Positions 35,395 to 44,624 of a stretch of 64,000 bases of DNA are shown one piece after another. A program made the position numbers and the translations under genes. Under the pieces are notes generated by a model. That model did no database searches, was not told the DNA's origin, and worked only from the letters and a program-made list of their open reading frames with translations. The DNA comes from JAGQSZ01 sp049647585 (GTDB lineage: Bacteria > Actinomycetota > Acidimicrobiia > Acidimicrobiales > Microtrichaceae): assembly GCA_049647585.1 (NCBI GenBank), contig JBARXY010000039.1, positions 52,484 to 116,483 of the forward strand. The letters are read 5' to 3'. How positions within the stretch are numbered: the stretch's first letter is position 1; each line of letters starts with the position of its first letter.

Positions 35395-36871
35395 GGGCTC
35401 CTGCTCCGCTGTCGTTACCGGCTGTCTCGGCGTGCCCGGCTGTCGTGGCGTCCTCGAGGATCGGCTCCGCCGCGACCGGGATCAGGTCGCGCATGACGAT
35501 CTTGGATTCGAACTCGTCCCGGAACCGCCTGATGGCCGACGTGAACGGAGCCACCGATGAGGGTCCGAGTGGGCAGATGGTCGTCTGGCGAGGTGGGTAG
35601 GGAATGGCCTCAAGGCCCTGGTTCGGATCCGAGGCGACCGGATAGGGGCCGGGCGAAATGTTGTCACCCACATCCAGCAGAAGATCAATATCGCTGGGAC
35701 GGCCCTTGCCGTCGAGGATCCGTTGGAGAATCTTCTCCTGCCACGTGGTGCCTTCTCGGCACGGAGTGCACTTGCCACAGGACTCACGTGCAAAGAACCG
35801 AACCAGACGGAGCGATGCCTTGACCGCGTCGGTGGTCTCGTCCATGACGACCACGGCGCCGGATCCAAGCATCGAACCCTCGCTGCCGATGAGGCGGCCT
35901 TCCATGTGCAGGTCGACGTGCTCCGGGAACATCCACGGTGCGGAAGCGCCGCCGGGAATGAACATCTTCAGTTCATGTCCGTCGCGAATTCCGTTGCCGT
36001 AGATCGGAAGTTCGAACAGGTCCCGGAAGGTCGTGCTCCCCTGGGGCACCTCGAACACTCCCGGGTTGTTCACATGTCCCGACAGGGCGATGAGCCGGGT
36101 GCCTGGTGAAGCTTCTGTGCCGATTGAGCGGTACTCCTCGACCGAGTGCGTGAACAGCCACGGCATGTTCGACAGCGTCTCGATGTTGTTGACCACGGTT
36201 GGCGCCATGTACAGGCCCTTGGCCGCGGGGAAGAACGGCGGCTTCAGCCGTGGCATGCCACGGTTGCCTTCGAGTGACTCGATCAGCGCTGTTTCTTCAC
36301 CGACGATGTATGCGCCCGCCCCCCAGTGAAGGACGATGTCGACACTGAAGTTGGTTCCGAGAATGTTCTTACCGACCAGCCCCGCCTCGTAGGCCTCGTT
36401 CAGCGCGGCGGCAATGCGCTCCTGTGCATGGGCCATTTCTCCACGGACATACAGGAAGACCTGTGCGGCGCCGATCGCGTACGCGGCGATCAAACAGCCC
36501 TCGATGATCTGGTGCGGGTCGCGCTCCATGAGAACACGGTCCTTGTAGGTACCGGGTTCGGACTCGTCGCCGTTGACGACGATGTATCGGGGCCATACGC
36601 CGGGAGGACAGAATCCCCACTTCACGCCGGCGGGAAAACCTGCCCCACCGCGTCCGAGGACCGCAGCGTCCTTGACGGTCGATGCAACCTCTTCGGGGCG
36701 CATTTCGAGGGCCTTGCGGATTGCTTCGTAGCCCGTGTAGCTGCCGGTGCTGCGATATCCATCGATCGTGTGCCCGTTGGACACCCCGAACCGGGAGGAG
36801 ACGATCGCGGGTACACCTTCGAGCATCTGCGGGGCTGGGGTCGTGGTGCCGATCATGGCTGTCCCACTCAT
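35387..36871 (-). CDS. nuoF: Complex I subunit F, NADH-binding (NADH module)
   Basis: A 494-residue flavoprotein that oxidises NADH. NADH site GRGGAGFPAGVKWGF, FMN site NGDESEPGTYKDR, and the [4Fe-4S] motif ESCGKCTPCREGT. ATG at 36871 overlaps the nuoE stop by four bases and is preferred over in-frame codons inside nuoE. The C-terminal about 40 residues (ATTAGHAETAGNDSGAG) are a low-complexity tail. Confidence 0.95.
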   Translation of the reverse strand: MSGTAMIGTTTPAPQMLEGVPAIVSSRFGVSNGHTIDGYRSTGSYTGYEAIRKALEMRPEEVASTVKDAAVLGRGGAGFPAGVKWGFCPPGVWPRYIVVNGDESEPGTYKDRVLMERDPHQIIEGCLIAAYAIGAAQVFLYVRGEMAHAQERIAAALNEAYEAGLVGKNILGTNFSVDIVLHWGAGAYIVGEETALIESLEGNRGMPRLKPPFFPAAKGLYMAPTVVNNIETLSNMPWLFTHSVEEYRSIGTEASPGTRLIALSGHVNNPGVFEVPQGSTTFRDLFELPIYGNGIRDGHELKMFIPGGASAPWMFPEHVDLHMEGRLIGSEGSMLGSGAVVVMDETTDAVKASLRLVRFFARESCGKCTPCREGTTWQEKILQRILDGKGRPSDIDLLLDVGDNISPGPYPVASDPNQGLEAIPYPPRQTTICPLGPSSVAPFTSAIRRFRDEFESKIVMRDLIPVAAEPILEDATTAGHAETAGNDSGAGAHV

Positions 36872-37482
36872 GGCTGGCCTCCAGCGCTCTTCAACCACTC
36901 GGGCTCGGTCTGCGCCTCGGGAGGGGTGATGTTTGCGATGCGGTCAGCGGTCAGGTCCTGGCGAACCTTGCCGAGCGTCCCGTGGGGCGGAACGACATCG
37001 TCAAGCGCACCACTTCGAAGTTCACCGACCAGTTCGTCGAAGTCGTCGTTGCTCAGTCGGTGGAAGTACCGGTAGTTGACCTGCAGGGCCGGTGCCTCGG
37101 TGCAGGCCGCGATGCACTCGACATCCTCGATCGTGAACATTCCATCGGCGGTGGTATTACCAGCACGGATCCCGAGCGTCTCTTCTGCGTGCTCAAGCAG
37201 CTCCTCGCCGCCCATCAGCTGGCACGAGATGTTGGTGCAGACATTGATGCAGTACTTGCCGACCTCGTGACGCTTGAACATCTCGTAGAAGCTGGCGGTC
37301 CCGAGTACCTCGGCCGAGGTGCATCCGACGAGTTCGCCGATGTGGACCATCGACTCCTCCGAGAGATACCCGTTCTGCTCCTGGGCAAGGTGACACAGCG
37401 GAATCAGAGCTGACTTCGGACGCGGATAACGGGCGATGATCTCCTGCGCGAGTTGCTCGTTCTGATCGGAAAGTCGGCTCAC
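36868..37482 (-). CDS. nuoE: Complex I subunit E, [2Fe-2S] (NADH module)
   Basis: A 204-residue thioredoxin-like subunit. The [2Fe-2S] ligands are in CTNISC and, forty residues on, VECIAACTEAPALQVN. The N-terminal helical bundle (ALIPLCHLAQEQNGYLSEESMVHIGEL in outline) is standard. About 45 residues follow the fold. It overlaps both nuoD and nuoF by four bases. Confidence 0.95.
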   Translation of the reverse strand: MSRLSDQNEQLAQEIIARYPRPKSALIPLCHLAQEQNGYLSEESMVHIGELVGCTSAEVLGTASFYEMFKRHEVGKYCINVCTNISCQLMGGEELLEHAEETLGIRAGNTTADGMFTIEDVECIAACTEAPALQVNYRYFHRLSNDDFDELVGELRSGALDDVVPPHGTLGKVRQDLTADRIANITPPEAQTEPEWLKSAGGQP

Positions 37483-38774
37483 CGGTCCACCTCTCCCATA
37501 ATCGGGTCGACCGAGGAGATGATCGCGACGGTGTCTGCCAGGAACGAGTCCTTCATCATGTGGGGCAGCGTCTGGAGGTTCACGAAACTCGGTCCGCGGA
37601 TATGCATACGGTAAGGCTTGGACGTCCCGTCCGAGACCATGTAGCAGCCAAGCTCACCACGGGGACTTTCGATGGCGACGTAGACCTCACCCTCGGGCAC
37701 CTTGAAGCCCTCGGTGTAGATCTTGAAGTGGTGTATGAGAGCCTCCATCGACTCATCTATACGCGCTCGCGGCGGAGGAGTGACCTTCTTGTCCTGGACC
37801 TTGTAGTCGCCCTCGGGCATCTTCTCCATGATCTGGCGAACGATGCTGATCGACTCGCGGATCTCCTGGAGGCGGATCGCGTAGCGATCGAAACAGTCTC
37901 CGTAGGACCCGACGATCACGTCGAAGTCCATCTGGTCGTAATAGAGGTACGGCTCGTCCCGGCGCAGGTCCCAGGCATATCCGGTCGACCGCAGAATCGG
38001 ACCTGTGGCACCCAGCGAGAGTGCCTCTTCAGCGGTGATCACACCGACTCCCTGCAAACGGTCACGCCAGATCGGCTGACCAGTCATGAGCAGGTCGAAC
38101 TCCTCGAGGCGACCCGGAAGTACGTCCAGGATGGCTAGGAGTTCGTCTTCCCAACCCCAGGGCAGATCGCAAGCCACACCGCCGGGGCGGATGTAGTTGT
38201 GATTCATCCTCAGGCCGGTGACGGCTTCGAAGAACCGAAGCGTTTCTTCACGCTCGCGCCACCCGTAGATCATCATGCCGACCGCGCCCAGGTCCATGCC
38301 GTTGGTCGCCATGAACAACAGATGGGAACTGATGCGATTCATTTCGGTCATCAGCATGCGGATCCACTGGCCGCGCTCGGGTACCTCGATACCGAGAAGC
38401 TTCTCGGTGGCCATCGAGAAAACCAGTTCATTGAACAACGGACTCACGTAGTCCATGCGGGTCACGTTGGTGGGACCCTGCAGGTAGGTCAGGTTCTCGC
38501 CCTGCTTCTCCATGCCAGTGTGCAGATACCCGATGACAGGCTTGGACCGCTGGATCTGTTCACCCTCGAGTTCGAGCACCAGACGCAGAACGCCGTGGGT
38601 CGAGGGGTGCTGGGGACCCATGTTCATGATCATCCGCTCGCCCAGACCGTCGTCGGTCGGAGGCTGGTAGCCGGACTTCTCTTCGGCCTCGGTCTCGGAA
38701 AGGCGAAGGACGGATTCGTCGCTCGTGAGTCGGTCGAGCGCCAAGTTCAGGTTGGTGATGTCGGTAGATGTCAT
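37479..38774 (-). CDS. nuoD: Complex I subunit D (14-subunit operon)
   Basis: A 431-residue 49-kDa subunit. Seen: MNMGPQHPSTHGVLRLVLELEGE and IGYLHTGMEKQGENLTYLQ, with the quinone-site His and Tyr kept. The position of mammalian NDUFS2 Arg85 is Thr here (T86), as in Thermus, unlike NuoD of the 11-subunit operon, which has Arg. I chose the ATG at 38774; a TTG 27 bases upstream is also in frame but has no ribosome site. It ends DTVAIISSVDPIMGEVDR, a typical NuoD C-terminus. Confidence 0.95.
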   Translation of the reverse strand: MTSTDITNLNLALDRLTSDESVLRLSETEAEEKSGYQPPTDDGLGERMIMNMGPQHPSTHGVLRLVLELEGEQIQRSKPVIGYLHTGMEKQGENLTYLQGPTNVTRMDYVSPLFNELVFSMATEKLLGIEVPERGQWIRMLMTEMNRISSHLLFMATNGMDLGAVGMMIYGWREREETLRFFEAVTGLRMNHNYIRPGGVACDLPWGWEDELLAILDVLPGRLEEFDLLMTGQPIWRDRLQGVGVITAEEALSLGATGPILRSTGYAWDLRRDEPYLYYDQMDFDVIVGSYGDCFDRYAIRLQEIRESISIVRQIMEKMPEGDYKVQDKKVTPPPRARIDESMEALIHHFKIYTEGFKVPEGEVYVAIESPRGELGCYMVSDGTSKPYRMHIRGPSFVNLQTLPHMMKDSFLADTVAIISSVDPIMGEVDR

Positions 38775-38823
38775 GGGTGATCGTTTTCCACCGGCCGTCA
38801 ATGACGGGCCAGCGAGAGAGCTT

Positions 38824-39384
38824 TCAGCGTGAAGTTGGTGCGTCTTTGAACTGAACTGGAATTTCGCCGACCGAATAGTCCTTGCGGAGGGGATGGCCCT
38901 CCCAGTCGTCCGGCATGAGAATGCGGGTCAGGTCAGGATGGTTCTCGAAGTTGATGCCGAACAGGTCAAATACTTCCCGTTCGGGATTCTCAGCCGATGG
39001 GTGGACCGAGAACAACGAGTCGATGGACTGATCGTTCTCGGGTACCTGAACACGAATGCGCAGACGCGACCGCTCGGAGTTGTTGAGAAGTGTTGCGACT
39101 ATCTCGAAGCGCTCGGGCTGAACTCCGATCGGCAGTGCCCGAATGTCGTTTGCCGTCAGATAGTCGACTGCGCAAAGGTCCGCGCACATCCAGTAGCCCT
39201 GCTCCCGCAGCGACTTGACCAACGTCAGGTACTCCGACCGGGAGGGATGTAGAACAGTCTGACCACGCGAATATGAAACCGGCACGCCGTGAAGGAGTTC
39301 AGGCTCGGGTTCCGCGGGCTCGACCTCAACCGGCTCCGCCTCTTGCGGTTCGGCCTGTTCGTTCGATACGTCCTCGTCAGCCAT
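38824..39384 (-). CDS. nuoC: Complex I subunit C (14-subunit operon)
   Basis: A 186-residue 30-kDa subunit. The signature EREVFDLFGINFENHPDLTRILMPDDWEGHPLRKDY, in outline, is near the C-terminus. The first 35 residues are acidic (EQAEPQEAEPVEVEPAEPEPE), another charged tail on this complex. ATG overlaps the nuoB stop by one base. Confidence 0.94.
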   Translation of the reverse strand: MADEDVSNEQAEPQEAEPVEVEPAEPEPELLHGVPVSYSRGQTVLHPSRSEYLTLVKSLREQGYWMCADLCAVDYLTANDIRALPIGVQPERFEIVATLLNNSERSRLRIRVQVPENDQSIDSLFSVHPSAENPEREVFDLFGINFENHPDLTRILMPDDWEGHPLRKDYSVGEIPVQFKDAPTSR

Positions 39385-39962
39385 CAGTCCGACCCAATCG
39401 TCAACGCCGACAGATCATGCGCCTGCTCGAGGTGCACTCCAGCGCCGGCACCAGTCGCTGCTCTGCGGCGCATGATTTCACCACTCTCGATGAGCTCGTG
39501 GAGTGTGACGATGGCATCCATCAGGGTCTCGGGCCCAGGGGGGCAACCCGGCGCATAGACATCGACGGGCACGATCTGATCGACACCCTGGACAATCGCG
39601 TAGTTGTTGAACATTCCGCCTGTGGAAGCGCAGACACCCATTGAGATGACCCACTTGGGTTCCATCATCTGGTCGTGGATCTGACGCAGCACGGGAGCCA
39701 TCTTCTGGGAGACCCTGCCCGCCACGATCATCACGTCAGCCTGGCGCGGGGAGGCCCGGAAGACCTCCATGCCAAAACGTGCCATGTCGAAGTGCGGCCC
39801 GCCTGTGGCCATCATCTCGATCGCGCAGCAAGCCAGACCAAAGGTGGCCGGCCAAGAGCTATGTGAGCGGGCCCACCGAACCACGTCCTCGACCTTACCC
39901 GTGAGGAAGTTGTGTTCGAGCCCTGCGAGGCCATCGTTCTTGACGGATTCAACAATTCCCAT
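39384..39962 (-). CDS. nuoB: Complex I subunit B (14-subunit operon)
   Basis: A 192-residue subunit for cluster N2, with cysteines in GLACCAIEMMA, SMGVCASTGGMF and YAPGCPPGPE. It has a 25-residue Ala-rich C-terminal extension. Its ATG overlaps the nuoA stop by one base. Sequence identity to the other NuoB is confined mainly to the motifs by eye. Confidence 0.94.
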   Translation of the reverse strand: MGIVESVKNDGLAGLEHNFLTGKVEDVVRWARSHSSWPATFGLACCAIEMMATGGPHFDMARFGMEVFRASPRQADVMIVAGRVSQKMAPVLRQIHDQMMEPKWVISMGVCASTGGMFNNYAIVQGVDQIVPVDVYAPGCPPGPETLMDAIVTLHELIESGEIMRRRAATGAGAGVHLEQAHDLSALTIGSD

Positions 39963-40450
39963 CAGGCCACCACCCGCTCGGCGTCACCGGCATCGACACC
40001 AGCGGCTTCACGCCCGTCGCTACCGACCCGCCTGATCGTCGTCTGTGTTGTCCGGTCCGCAGTGAGGAGCATTCCGGAGCGACGTACGTGGCGAGCAGGT
40101 CCCCAGTCAAGGGCTCCGTTGCTGATGAGGTAAACGAAGGACTCGAAAACTGCGACGGAGAAGATCAGAATTGCGATCATTCCGAAGCCGCCGAGTTCAC
40201 GGAAGATCATTGTGAACGGGTAGTAGAAAATGATCTCGATGTCGAAGATCACGAAGATCATCGCAATGAGGAAGAACCGGACCGGGAAACGCTCCGGAGG
40301 TTCGGTCAGATCGACCACTCCGCACTCATAGGGCATCGTCTTGGCCGCCGTGGGACGCGGCGGCATCAAGATTCTGGACATGAGAATGCTGATGCCACCG
40401 AATGTCGCGGTGAGAACAAGAAGTACGAACAGCGGGAGGTACTGAGCCAT
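39962..40450 (-). CDS. nuoA: Complex I subunit A (14-subunit operon)
   Basis: A 162-residue subunit, three membrane segments, with the classic PYECGVVDLTEPPERFPVRFFLIAMIFVIFDIEIIFYYPF in outline. A polar tail of about 45 residues follows the last helix. The gene begins directly after the stop of the unassigned membrane protein gene (no spacer), so nuoA is not the first gene of its transcript; the block starts upstream with the bc complex genes. Confidence 0.94.
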   Translation of the reverse strand: MAQYLPLFVLLVLTATFGGISILMSRILMPPRPTAAKTMPYECGVVDLTEPPERFPVRFFLIAMIFVIFDIEIIFYYPFTMIFRELGGFGMIAILIFSVAVFESFVYLISNGALDWGPARHVRRSGMLLTADRTTQTTIRRVGSDGREAAGVDAGDAERVVA

Positions 40451-41431
40451 TCAGCTGGCCTTGGGATCCCAGTTCGCCCGGGCCGCCATGCCGCGCTTGT
40501 CACGGGTGTGGAGCATCGAGCAGAACACTGCGAACAGGACACCGGTGAACAATGTGAACAAGAAGGGAATGACTCGCTTGTTGCCCAGGTTCCGCTGCAT
40601 CACCACGGTGACCATCGAGGCATCCTCGTTGATCTGTGCCGGTGGTGGGGCCTGACCGGGAGCCGTTGTCTGCGCAATGTTCTTCTGCAGGGTCACCGCG
40701 GAGTAAAGGGTCGGATTCTTGATCTGGAAGGTGGTCTCGACCCGATGCCATGCCTTCTCGATCAGGTTTCTCGAACCCGGAATGGTCTCTGGCTCGGCGC
40801 CGTCCTTGCCGCCGTAGAAGAATACGTCGAACACCGTGTAGTTGGCCGAAGTCGTCGTGGAACCGAATACCTGATTGGCCGCCAGGGCGCCATCGGCGGC
40901 AGCAACGGCTTCACCGCGCCTGGAGTCGGACTCCGGGAGGATTCTCCAACCACCCAGCTTCGGGTCGAGTTGGGCCTTGAGATTGGGGACCAAGGTCACA
41001 GCCTCGGTCAGGGTCTCCGGAACGAAACCTTCACCCTCGGTTGCCTCGATCTGCTTCCGGACCTTCGGGTTCTTTTCCTCGTAGCGGGTGAGCATCTCTT
41101 CGGCGCTGGCAAGGTCATCCGAAGTCAACGAGGTATCTGGGAGCTTGTCGAGATGCTCGGTCACAACCGCCGCATTGCGGTCGAAGTTGATCTCTTTGGC
41201 GGTCCATGTGGGTGCGGCGCCGACCATTCCGATCCCATAGATCGTCCAGAACAGGCCCATCGACATGCACCAACCCGTGAGGGCTGCCATGGAGATCAGA
41301 AAGCCGTTGCGGATACCCGTGTTGGTGGCGACGATCAGATAGAGGGAGCCGAAGAGAACTCCGACCGCAACCATCACGACGAGGATGCCTCGGATCGTGG
41401 GGTCGAATGCAATTGCTGCGAGGACTGACAT
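40451..41431 (-). CDS. Unassigned membrane protein between bc complex and complex I genes
   Basis: A 326-residue protein I do not recognise. Two membrane segments at about 13-36 and 42-70, a soluble region of about 200 residues (rich in Glu, Lys, Thr, no cysteine pair and no heme motif), and a third membrane segment at about 287-306. ATG at 41431 chosen; the stop abuts the nuoA start. Placement between cytochrome c and nuoA, with no spacer, argues for a structural or assembly role in one of the two complexes. Confidence 0.75.
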   Translation of the reverse strand: MSVLAAIAFDPTIRGILVVMVAVGVLFGSLYLIVATNTGIRNGFLISMAALTGWCMSMGLFWTIYGIGMVGAAPTWTAKEINFDRNAAVVTEHLDKLPDTSLTSDDLASAEEMLTRYEEKNPKVRKQIEATEGEGFVPETLTEAVTLVPNLKAQLDPKLGGWRILPESDSRRGEAVAAADGALAANQVFGSTTTSANYTVFDVFFYGGKDGAEPETIPGSRNLIEKAWHRVETTFQIKNPTLYSAVTLQKNIAQTTAPGQAPPPAQINEDASMVTVVMQRNLGNKRVIPFLFTLFTGVLFAVFCSMLHTRDKRGMAARANWDPKAS

Positions 41432-41447
41432 TCTTGCTCCTGGCCTC

Positions 41448-42650
41448 TTACTTCTCGCCGGTGAAGGTTGGCGACTGCGAGGTACCGGCATCGGGTGACT
41501 TCACTGTCGAATCATTGGAAAGATTTCGTTCGTAGTTCACCGCGGCCCATACCTGCTCGACCGAGAGCATGCCGTCGGGTCCCTTGTCGGGAACGCCCTT
41601 GTCAGCCTGGCCGCCGTTGGCGTTCTTGCCGAATGCGGGCATCTGTGGATTGCCCTGCTTGCGGGAGAAGTAGCCGACGCCGGGCTCCATGCCGTTGAAG
41701 ACAAGGTTGAAGTGTTCCTGCTCGGTTGCGTGGTTCTCCACACCTGTCAGATCGGGTCCGAAAGACCCCTTCTTGAGGCGGTCGAACGGCTGCCAAGCCT
41801 GACCGTAGGCGGCACCTGCGACGTGACAACGAGCGCACGAGTACGACCCCGACGCGATCTCCTGGTTGTTGAAGATGATCTCGCCCAACGCCAACTCGTC
41901 GGCACGGGAAAGGCGATTGGCCCGGAGCGGATCAGCAAGACCGTCATTCGACTTGCGCACCTTCATCATGCGGTCATAAAGGCCTTCGTCGAGTGACTTG
42001 ACCGTGTCGTCCATGGTGCTGCGCAGCTTCTCGGGAGACACCTGCACGGACCAGAGATAGTCGATGAGATTGTCAATCTGCTGGGTGGTGAGCGGACCAC
42101 CACCGGGTGCGCCCCATGCCGCCATTGGAGTGCCGGGACGGCCGTAGTTGAGGACGTAGCGGACGCCATCCTCGGTGTAGCGGTAGAGCACGTTGTCGAG
42201 AGCCGGCGCGGTCCACGGCACCTGGTCGACGAACTGACCGTTCTGATCATTGATGATGAAGCTCGCCGAACCGCCCGAACCAGCGCCGCCGTGGCAGGCG
42301 ACGCACTGTGCGCCGGTTTCATAGAGCTCGAAGCCCCGCTCGACGAAGATCTCGTGGTAGGTCTCGACTGCACCGTCCTGACGACCGGGCTCGGCCAGCC
42401 AGTACAGCGGAAGTGCGACACCGATGATCGCCAGCAGTCCCGCTGCGGAGAAAAGGGCCAGGTTCAGCTGCTTGGTCTCGAGTTCGTCATCGCTCAGATA
42501 TGGCTTGCGGTTCGGAGCGAGCTCGATCTCGGAGCCGGCCTCCGCCCGGGATGCACGCAGGTTGGCGATGAGCCACACCACGAATCCTGCCAACACGACG
42601 GCGAGGACGACGTAACCAATGATTCGTTGGGTTGTTGCTGCGACGATCAT
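41448..42650 (-). CDS. Membrane-anchored diheme cytochrome c of the bc complex
   Basis: A 400-residue protein with two membrane segments (about 10-30 and 62-84) and two c-type heme motifs, CVACH (116-120) and CARCH (272-276). Likely sixth ligands are methionines such as PMAAWG and PQMPAF. It should take electrons from the Rieske protein and pass them on outside the membrane. Actinobacterial QcrC is also diheme but is anchored at its C-terminus; here both anchors are N-terminal. It is 214 bases downstream of the Rieske gene, so it may have its own promoter. Confidence 0.85.
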   Translation of the reverse strand: MIVAATTQRIIGYVVLAVVLAGFVVWLIANLRASRAEAGSEIELAPNRKPYLSDDELETKQLNLALFSAAGLLAIIGVALPLYWLAEPGRQDGAVETYHEIFVERGFELYETGAQCVACHGGAGSGGSASFIINDQNGQFVDQVPWTAPALDNVLYRYTEDGVRYVLNYGRPGTPMAAWGAPGGGPLTTQQIDNLIDYLWSVQVSPEKLRSTMDDTVKSLDEGLYDRMMKVRKSNDGLADPLRANRLSRADELALGEIIFNNQEIASGSYSCARCHVAGAAYGQAWQPFDRLKKGSFGPDLTGVENHATEQEHFNLVFNGMEPGVGYFSRKQGNPQMPAFGKNANGGQADKGVPDKGPDGMLSVEQVWAAVNYERNLSNDSTVKSPDAGTSQSPTFTGEK

Positions 42651-42783
42651 CTACGTGCTCGTGTGTCTCCCTCAGGTGTCACCGAAACCGGCGACACGAA
42701 CTTAACGGTCTTAGCTGGTACTGCTTGTCGCTACTGGAGCTGGCTTGATCTGCCGATTGATCTGGCTGGCAAATCCGAACTAC

Positions 42784-42811
42784 TGAATCTGAACTGGTGA
42801 ATCTGAACTGA
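42784..42811. repeat. 14-bp tandem repeat in the Rieske-cytochrome c spacer
   Basis: TGAATCTGAACTGG is followed at once by TGAATCTGAACTGA. It lies in the 214-base spacer (42651-42864) between the Rieske stop and the diheme cytochrome c start. The spacer also has several GATCTG-like words but no clear hairpin or operator. Role unknown. Confidence 0.5.
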
Positions 42812-42864
42812 CTGCTATCTGGACGGCTGATGAAGTTGTCCCACCTGCCTGGACACGGACGGTC

Positions 42865-43740
42865 TCAGTGACCGCCGGTTGCGCCACCGATGCAGTGGGC
42901 GCCTTCGGCTTCCTGACCCGTGGTGTTGGTCCCGATCGGGGGACCCTGAATAACCGTGCCGGTGTTGACTACGAACTCGCCACCGGAAACTTCCATTGCG
43001 AAACGATCCATGCCTCGGGGGGCTGGTCCGCCCTTCTTCTCGCCGACCTGGTTGTACTGCGAGCCGTGGCAGGGACATTCGAACCACTGCGAACTGTTGC
43101 ATGACGGCACACGGCAACCCAGATGGGGACACTTCTGGTACAGGGCAATGAGCCCGGCTTCCATGCCCGTGAGTTCTGGTGCGGAGTAGACCGTTTCGGC
43201 TTTGGGAAGCGCCGTCGCCGGATAGGCGGTGATCCATGCACGCGCCTCGGGCTTGTACAGGAAGCCGTTGTTGGCCCGGATATCTGCAAGCAGGTCGGTG
43301 ACCTTGCCCATCTTGATCTTGGAGCCGAAACCGCTCGATCCCGCGGGCCACAGGAACCCGATGATCGCAGTACCGAACGTTGCGAGTCCCACGACGAAGA
43401 GAATCACGACAGAACGATTCAGGAACTGCCGGCGGGTCACGCCGAAGCTCTCGAGATCGGGCTGGGTCCAGGCAACCGGAGCCTTGGCGGCCACCGGAGC
43501 TACTTCCGTTCCGCCGGTGCGAGCGAGAACTGCGGCCCGCTCGATCTCGCGACTGGTGGATGTTCCTACATCCGAGGATGCGGTACCCGCGTCCTTGCGA
43601 CGCGAACGATCGCGCTTGAGCGTCTCGGTAGAGAGATCTCCGATCGCTGATTCCGTATCTTTGCGCCGAGCGCCTCCGATGATCGCAATGATTGCGAACG
43701 CCACGAGGACTATTACGGCGATGACTATGAAACCTGTCAT
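42865..43740 (-). CDS. Rieske iron-sulfur protein of the bc complex
   Basis: A 291-residue protein. Rieske ligands in CPHLGC (204-209) and CPCHG (222-226). A first membrane segment at 3-22 is followed by a charged linker and a second segment at about 109-130 preceded by TRRQFLN, a twin-arginine-like element that fits Tat export of a folded cluster domain. The extra N-terminal helix resembles actinobacterial QcrA, which has three. It accepts an electron from quinol at the Qo site and passes it to cytochrome c. Confidence 0.92.
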   Translation of the reverse strand: MTGFIVIAVIVLVAFAIIAIIGGARRKDTESAIGDLSTETLKRDRSRRKDAGTASSDVGTSTSREIERAAVLARTGGTEVAPVAAKAPVAWTQPDLESFGVTRRQFLNRSVVILFVVGLATFGTAIIGFLWPAGSSGFGSKIKMGKVTDLLADIRANNGFLYKPEARAWITAYPATALPKAETVYSAPELTGMEAGLIALYQKCPHLGCRVPSCNSSQWFECPCHGSQYNQVGEKKGGPAPRGMDRFAMEVSGGEFVVNTGTVIQGPPIGTNTTGQEAEGAHCIGGATGGH

Positions 43741-43753
43741 TTGTCAGTTCACC

Positions 43754-44557
43754 TCAGAGTTCGAAGAAGACGCCGTCAACCCATGGCAGCGTGAAGAGGA
43801 ATCCGGGACCACGGAAGAACGAGCCGATGATTACCAGCGTGGTCCAGAACATCAGGTGGACGGTCATCAGGGAAATCGCGAACTTGCGATCTTCCGGTTT
43901 GTTGGACGGGTTCTTGTCCATGTACGGGGCAAGGATGAGCAGGAAGATGCCCATACCCGGAATGGTCACACCGGCGACCATGGGGTGGAACATCGTCAGA
44001 AGTTCCTGCAGACCCAGGAAGTACCAAGGTGCCTTGGACGGGTTCGGGGTCTGGTTGAAGTTCGCCAACTCGAGCAGTGGTGCGTTTACCACCCAAGAGA
44101 AGATCAAGAGGAACGCTGTACAGACCAGCGCGGCCACGAACTCGATGACCAGAAGGTGGGGCCAGACGTGGACCTTGTCCTGGGGCTTCGTCTTGACGTC
44201 CTGGATGGAGCCGGACTTGACGACTGTCAGGAGTCGCTGGGTATGACCACCGGGTCCCGCCGCCAGCGGGACTCCACCGGTCGGGGCCACGGCTCCTCCG
44301 CCTGCCGCGGGGGCGACTGCGGTTGCGGTGCCAGTGGTGGCGGGCGCCGCTTCGGCGGTACCGCCGGCCTTCTTGGATTTTGCAGCCTGTGAGCGGGCCA
44401 ACAGGTGCGCGGGGATACGGCTGTCGGTTGCTGCAGGTTCGGCTGCTTCCCCTCCTGCCGGCTCGGCGGCAGCGGGAGTTGACTCGGCCGCTTTGGCCGC
44501 GGCCTTGTCCTTGGCTGCCTGTGCCCGCTTGAGGAGGTGCTCTGGTACCTCAGTCAT
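43754..44557 (-). CDS. Cytochrome b subunit, C-terminal half (subunit-IV-like), with PxHLL motifs
   Basis: A 267-residue protein. Residues 1-110 are an Ala/Pro/Gly-rich, cytoplasmic-looking extension holding PEHLLKRAQAAK (5-16) and IPAHLLARSQAAK (48-60). Residues about 128-267 are three membrane segments of subunit-IV type, with KAPWYFLGLQELLTMFHP at the Qo position; the Glu of the usual PEWY is absent. The cytochrome b6-like half is encoded 67 bases upstream. Together they make a split cytochrome b. The N-terminus MTEVPEHLL matches that of the divergent monoheme cytochrome c. Confidence 0.88.
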   Translation of the reverse strand: MTEVPEHLLKRAQAAKDKAAAKAAESTPAAAEPAGGEAAEPAATDSRIPAHLLARSQAAKSKKAGGTAEAAPATTGTATAVAPAAGGGAVAPTGGVPLAAGPGGHTQRLLTVVKSGSIQDVKTKPQDKVHVWPHLLVIEFVAALVCTAFLLIFSWVVNAPLLELANFNQTPNPSKAPWYFLGLQELLTMFHPMVAGVTIPGMGIFLLILAPYMDKNPSNKPEDRKFAISLMTVHLMFWTTLVIIGSFFRGPGFLFTLPWVDGVFFEL

Positions 44558-44624
44558 GCTCGCTCACTCACTACTCGATCTACCGCTACTCGAATTGATG
44601 GTCCACCCACTGACGGCCCGCCCA

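Noticed and set aside
40088..41428. Open frame of 446 codons on the plus strand
   Set aside because: Antisense to nuoA and the unassigned membrane protein, which fit the operon; no domain recognised.
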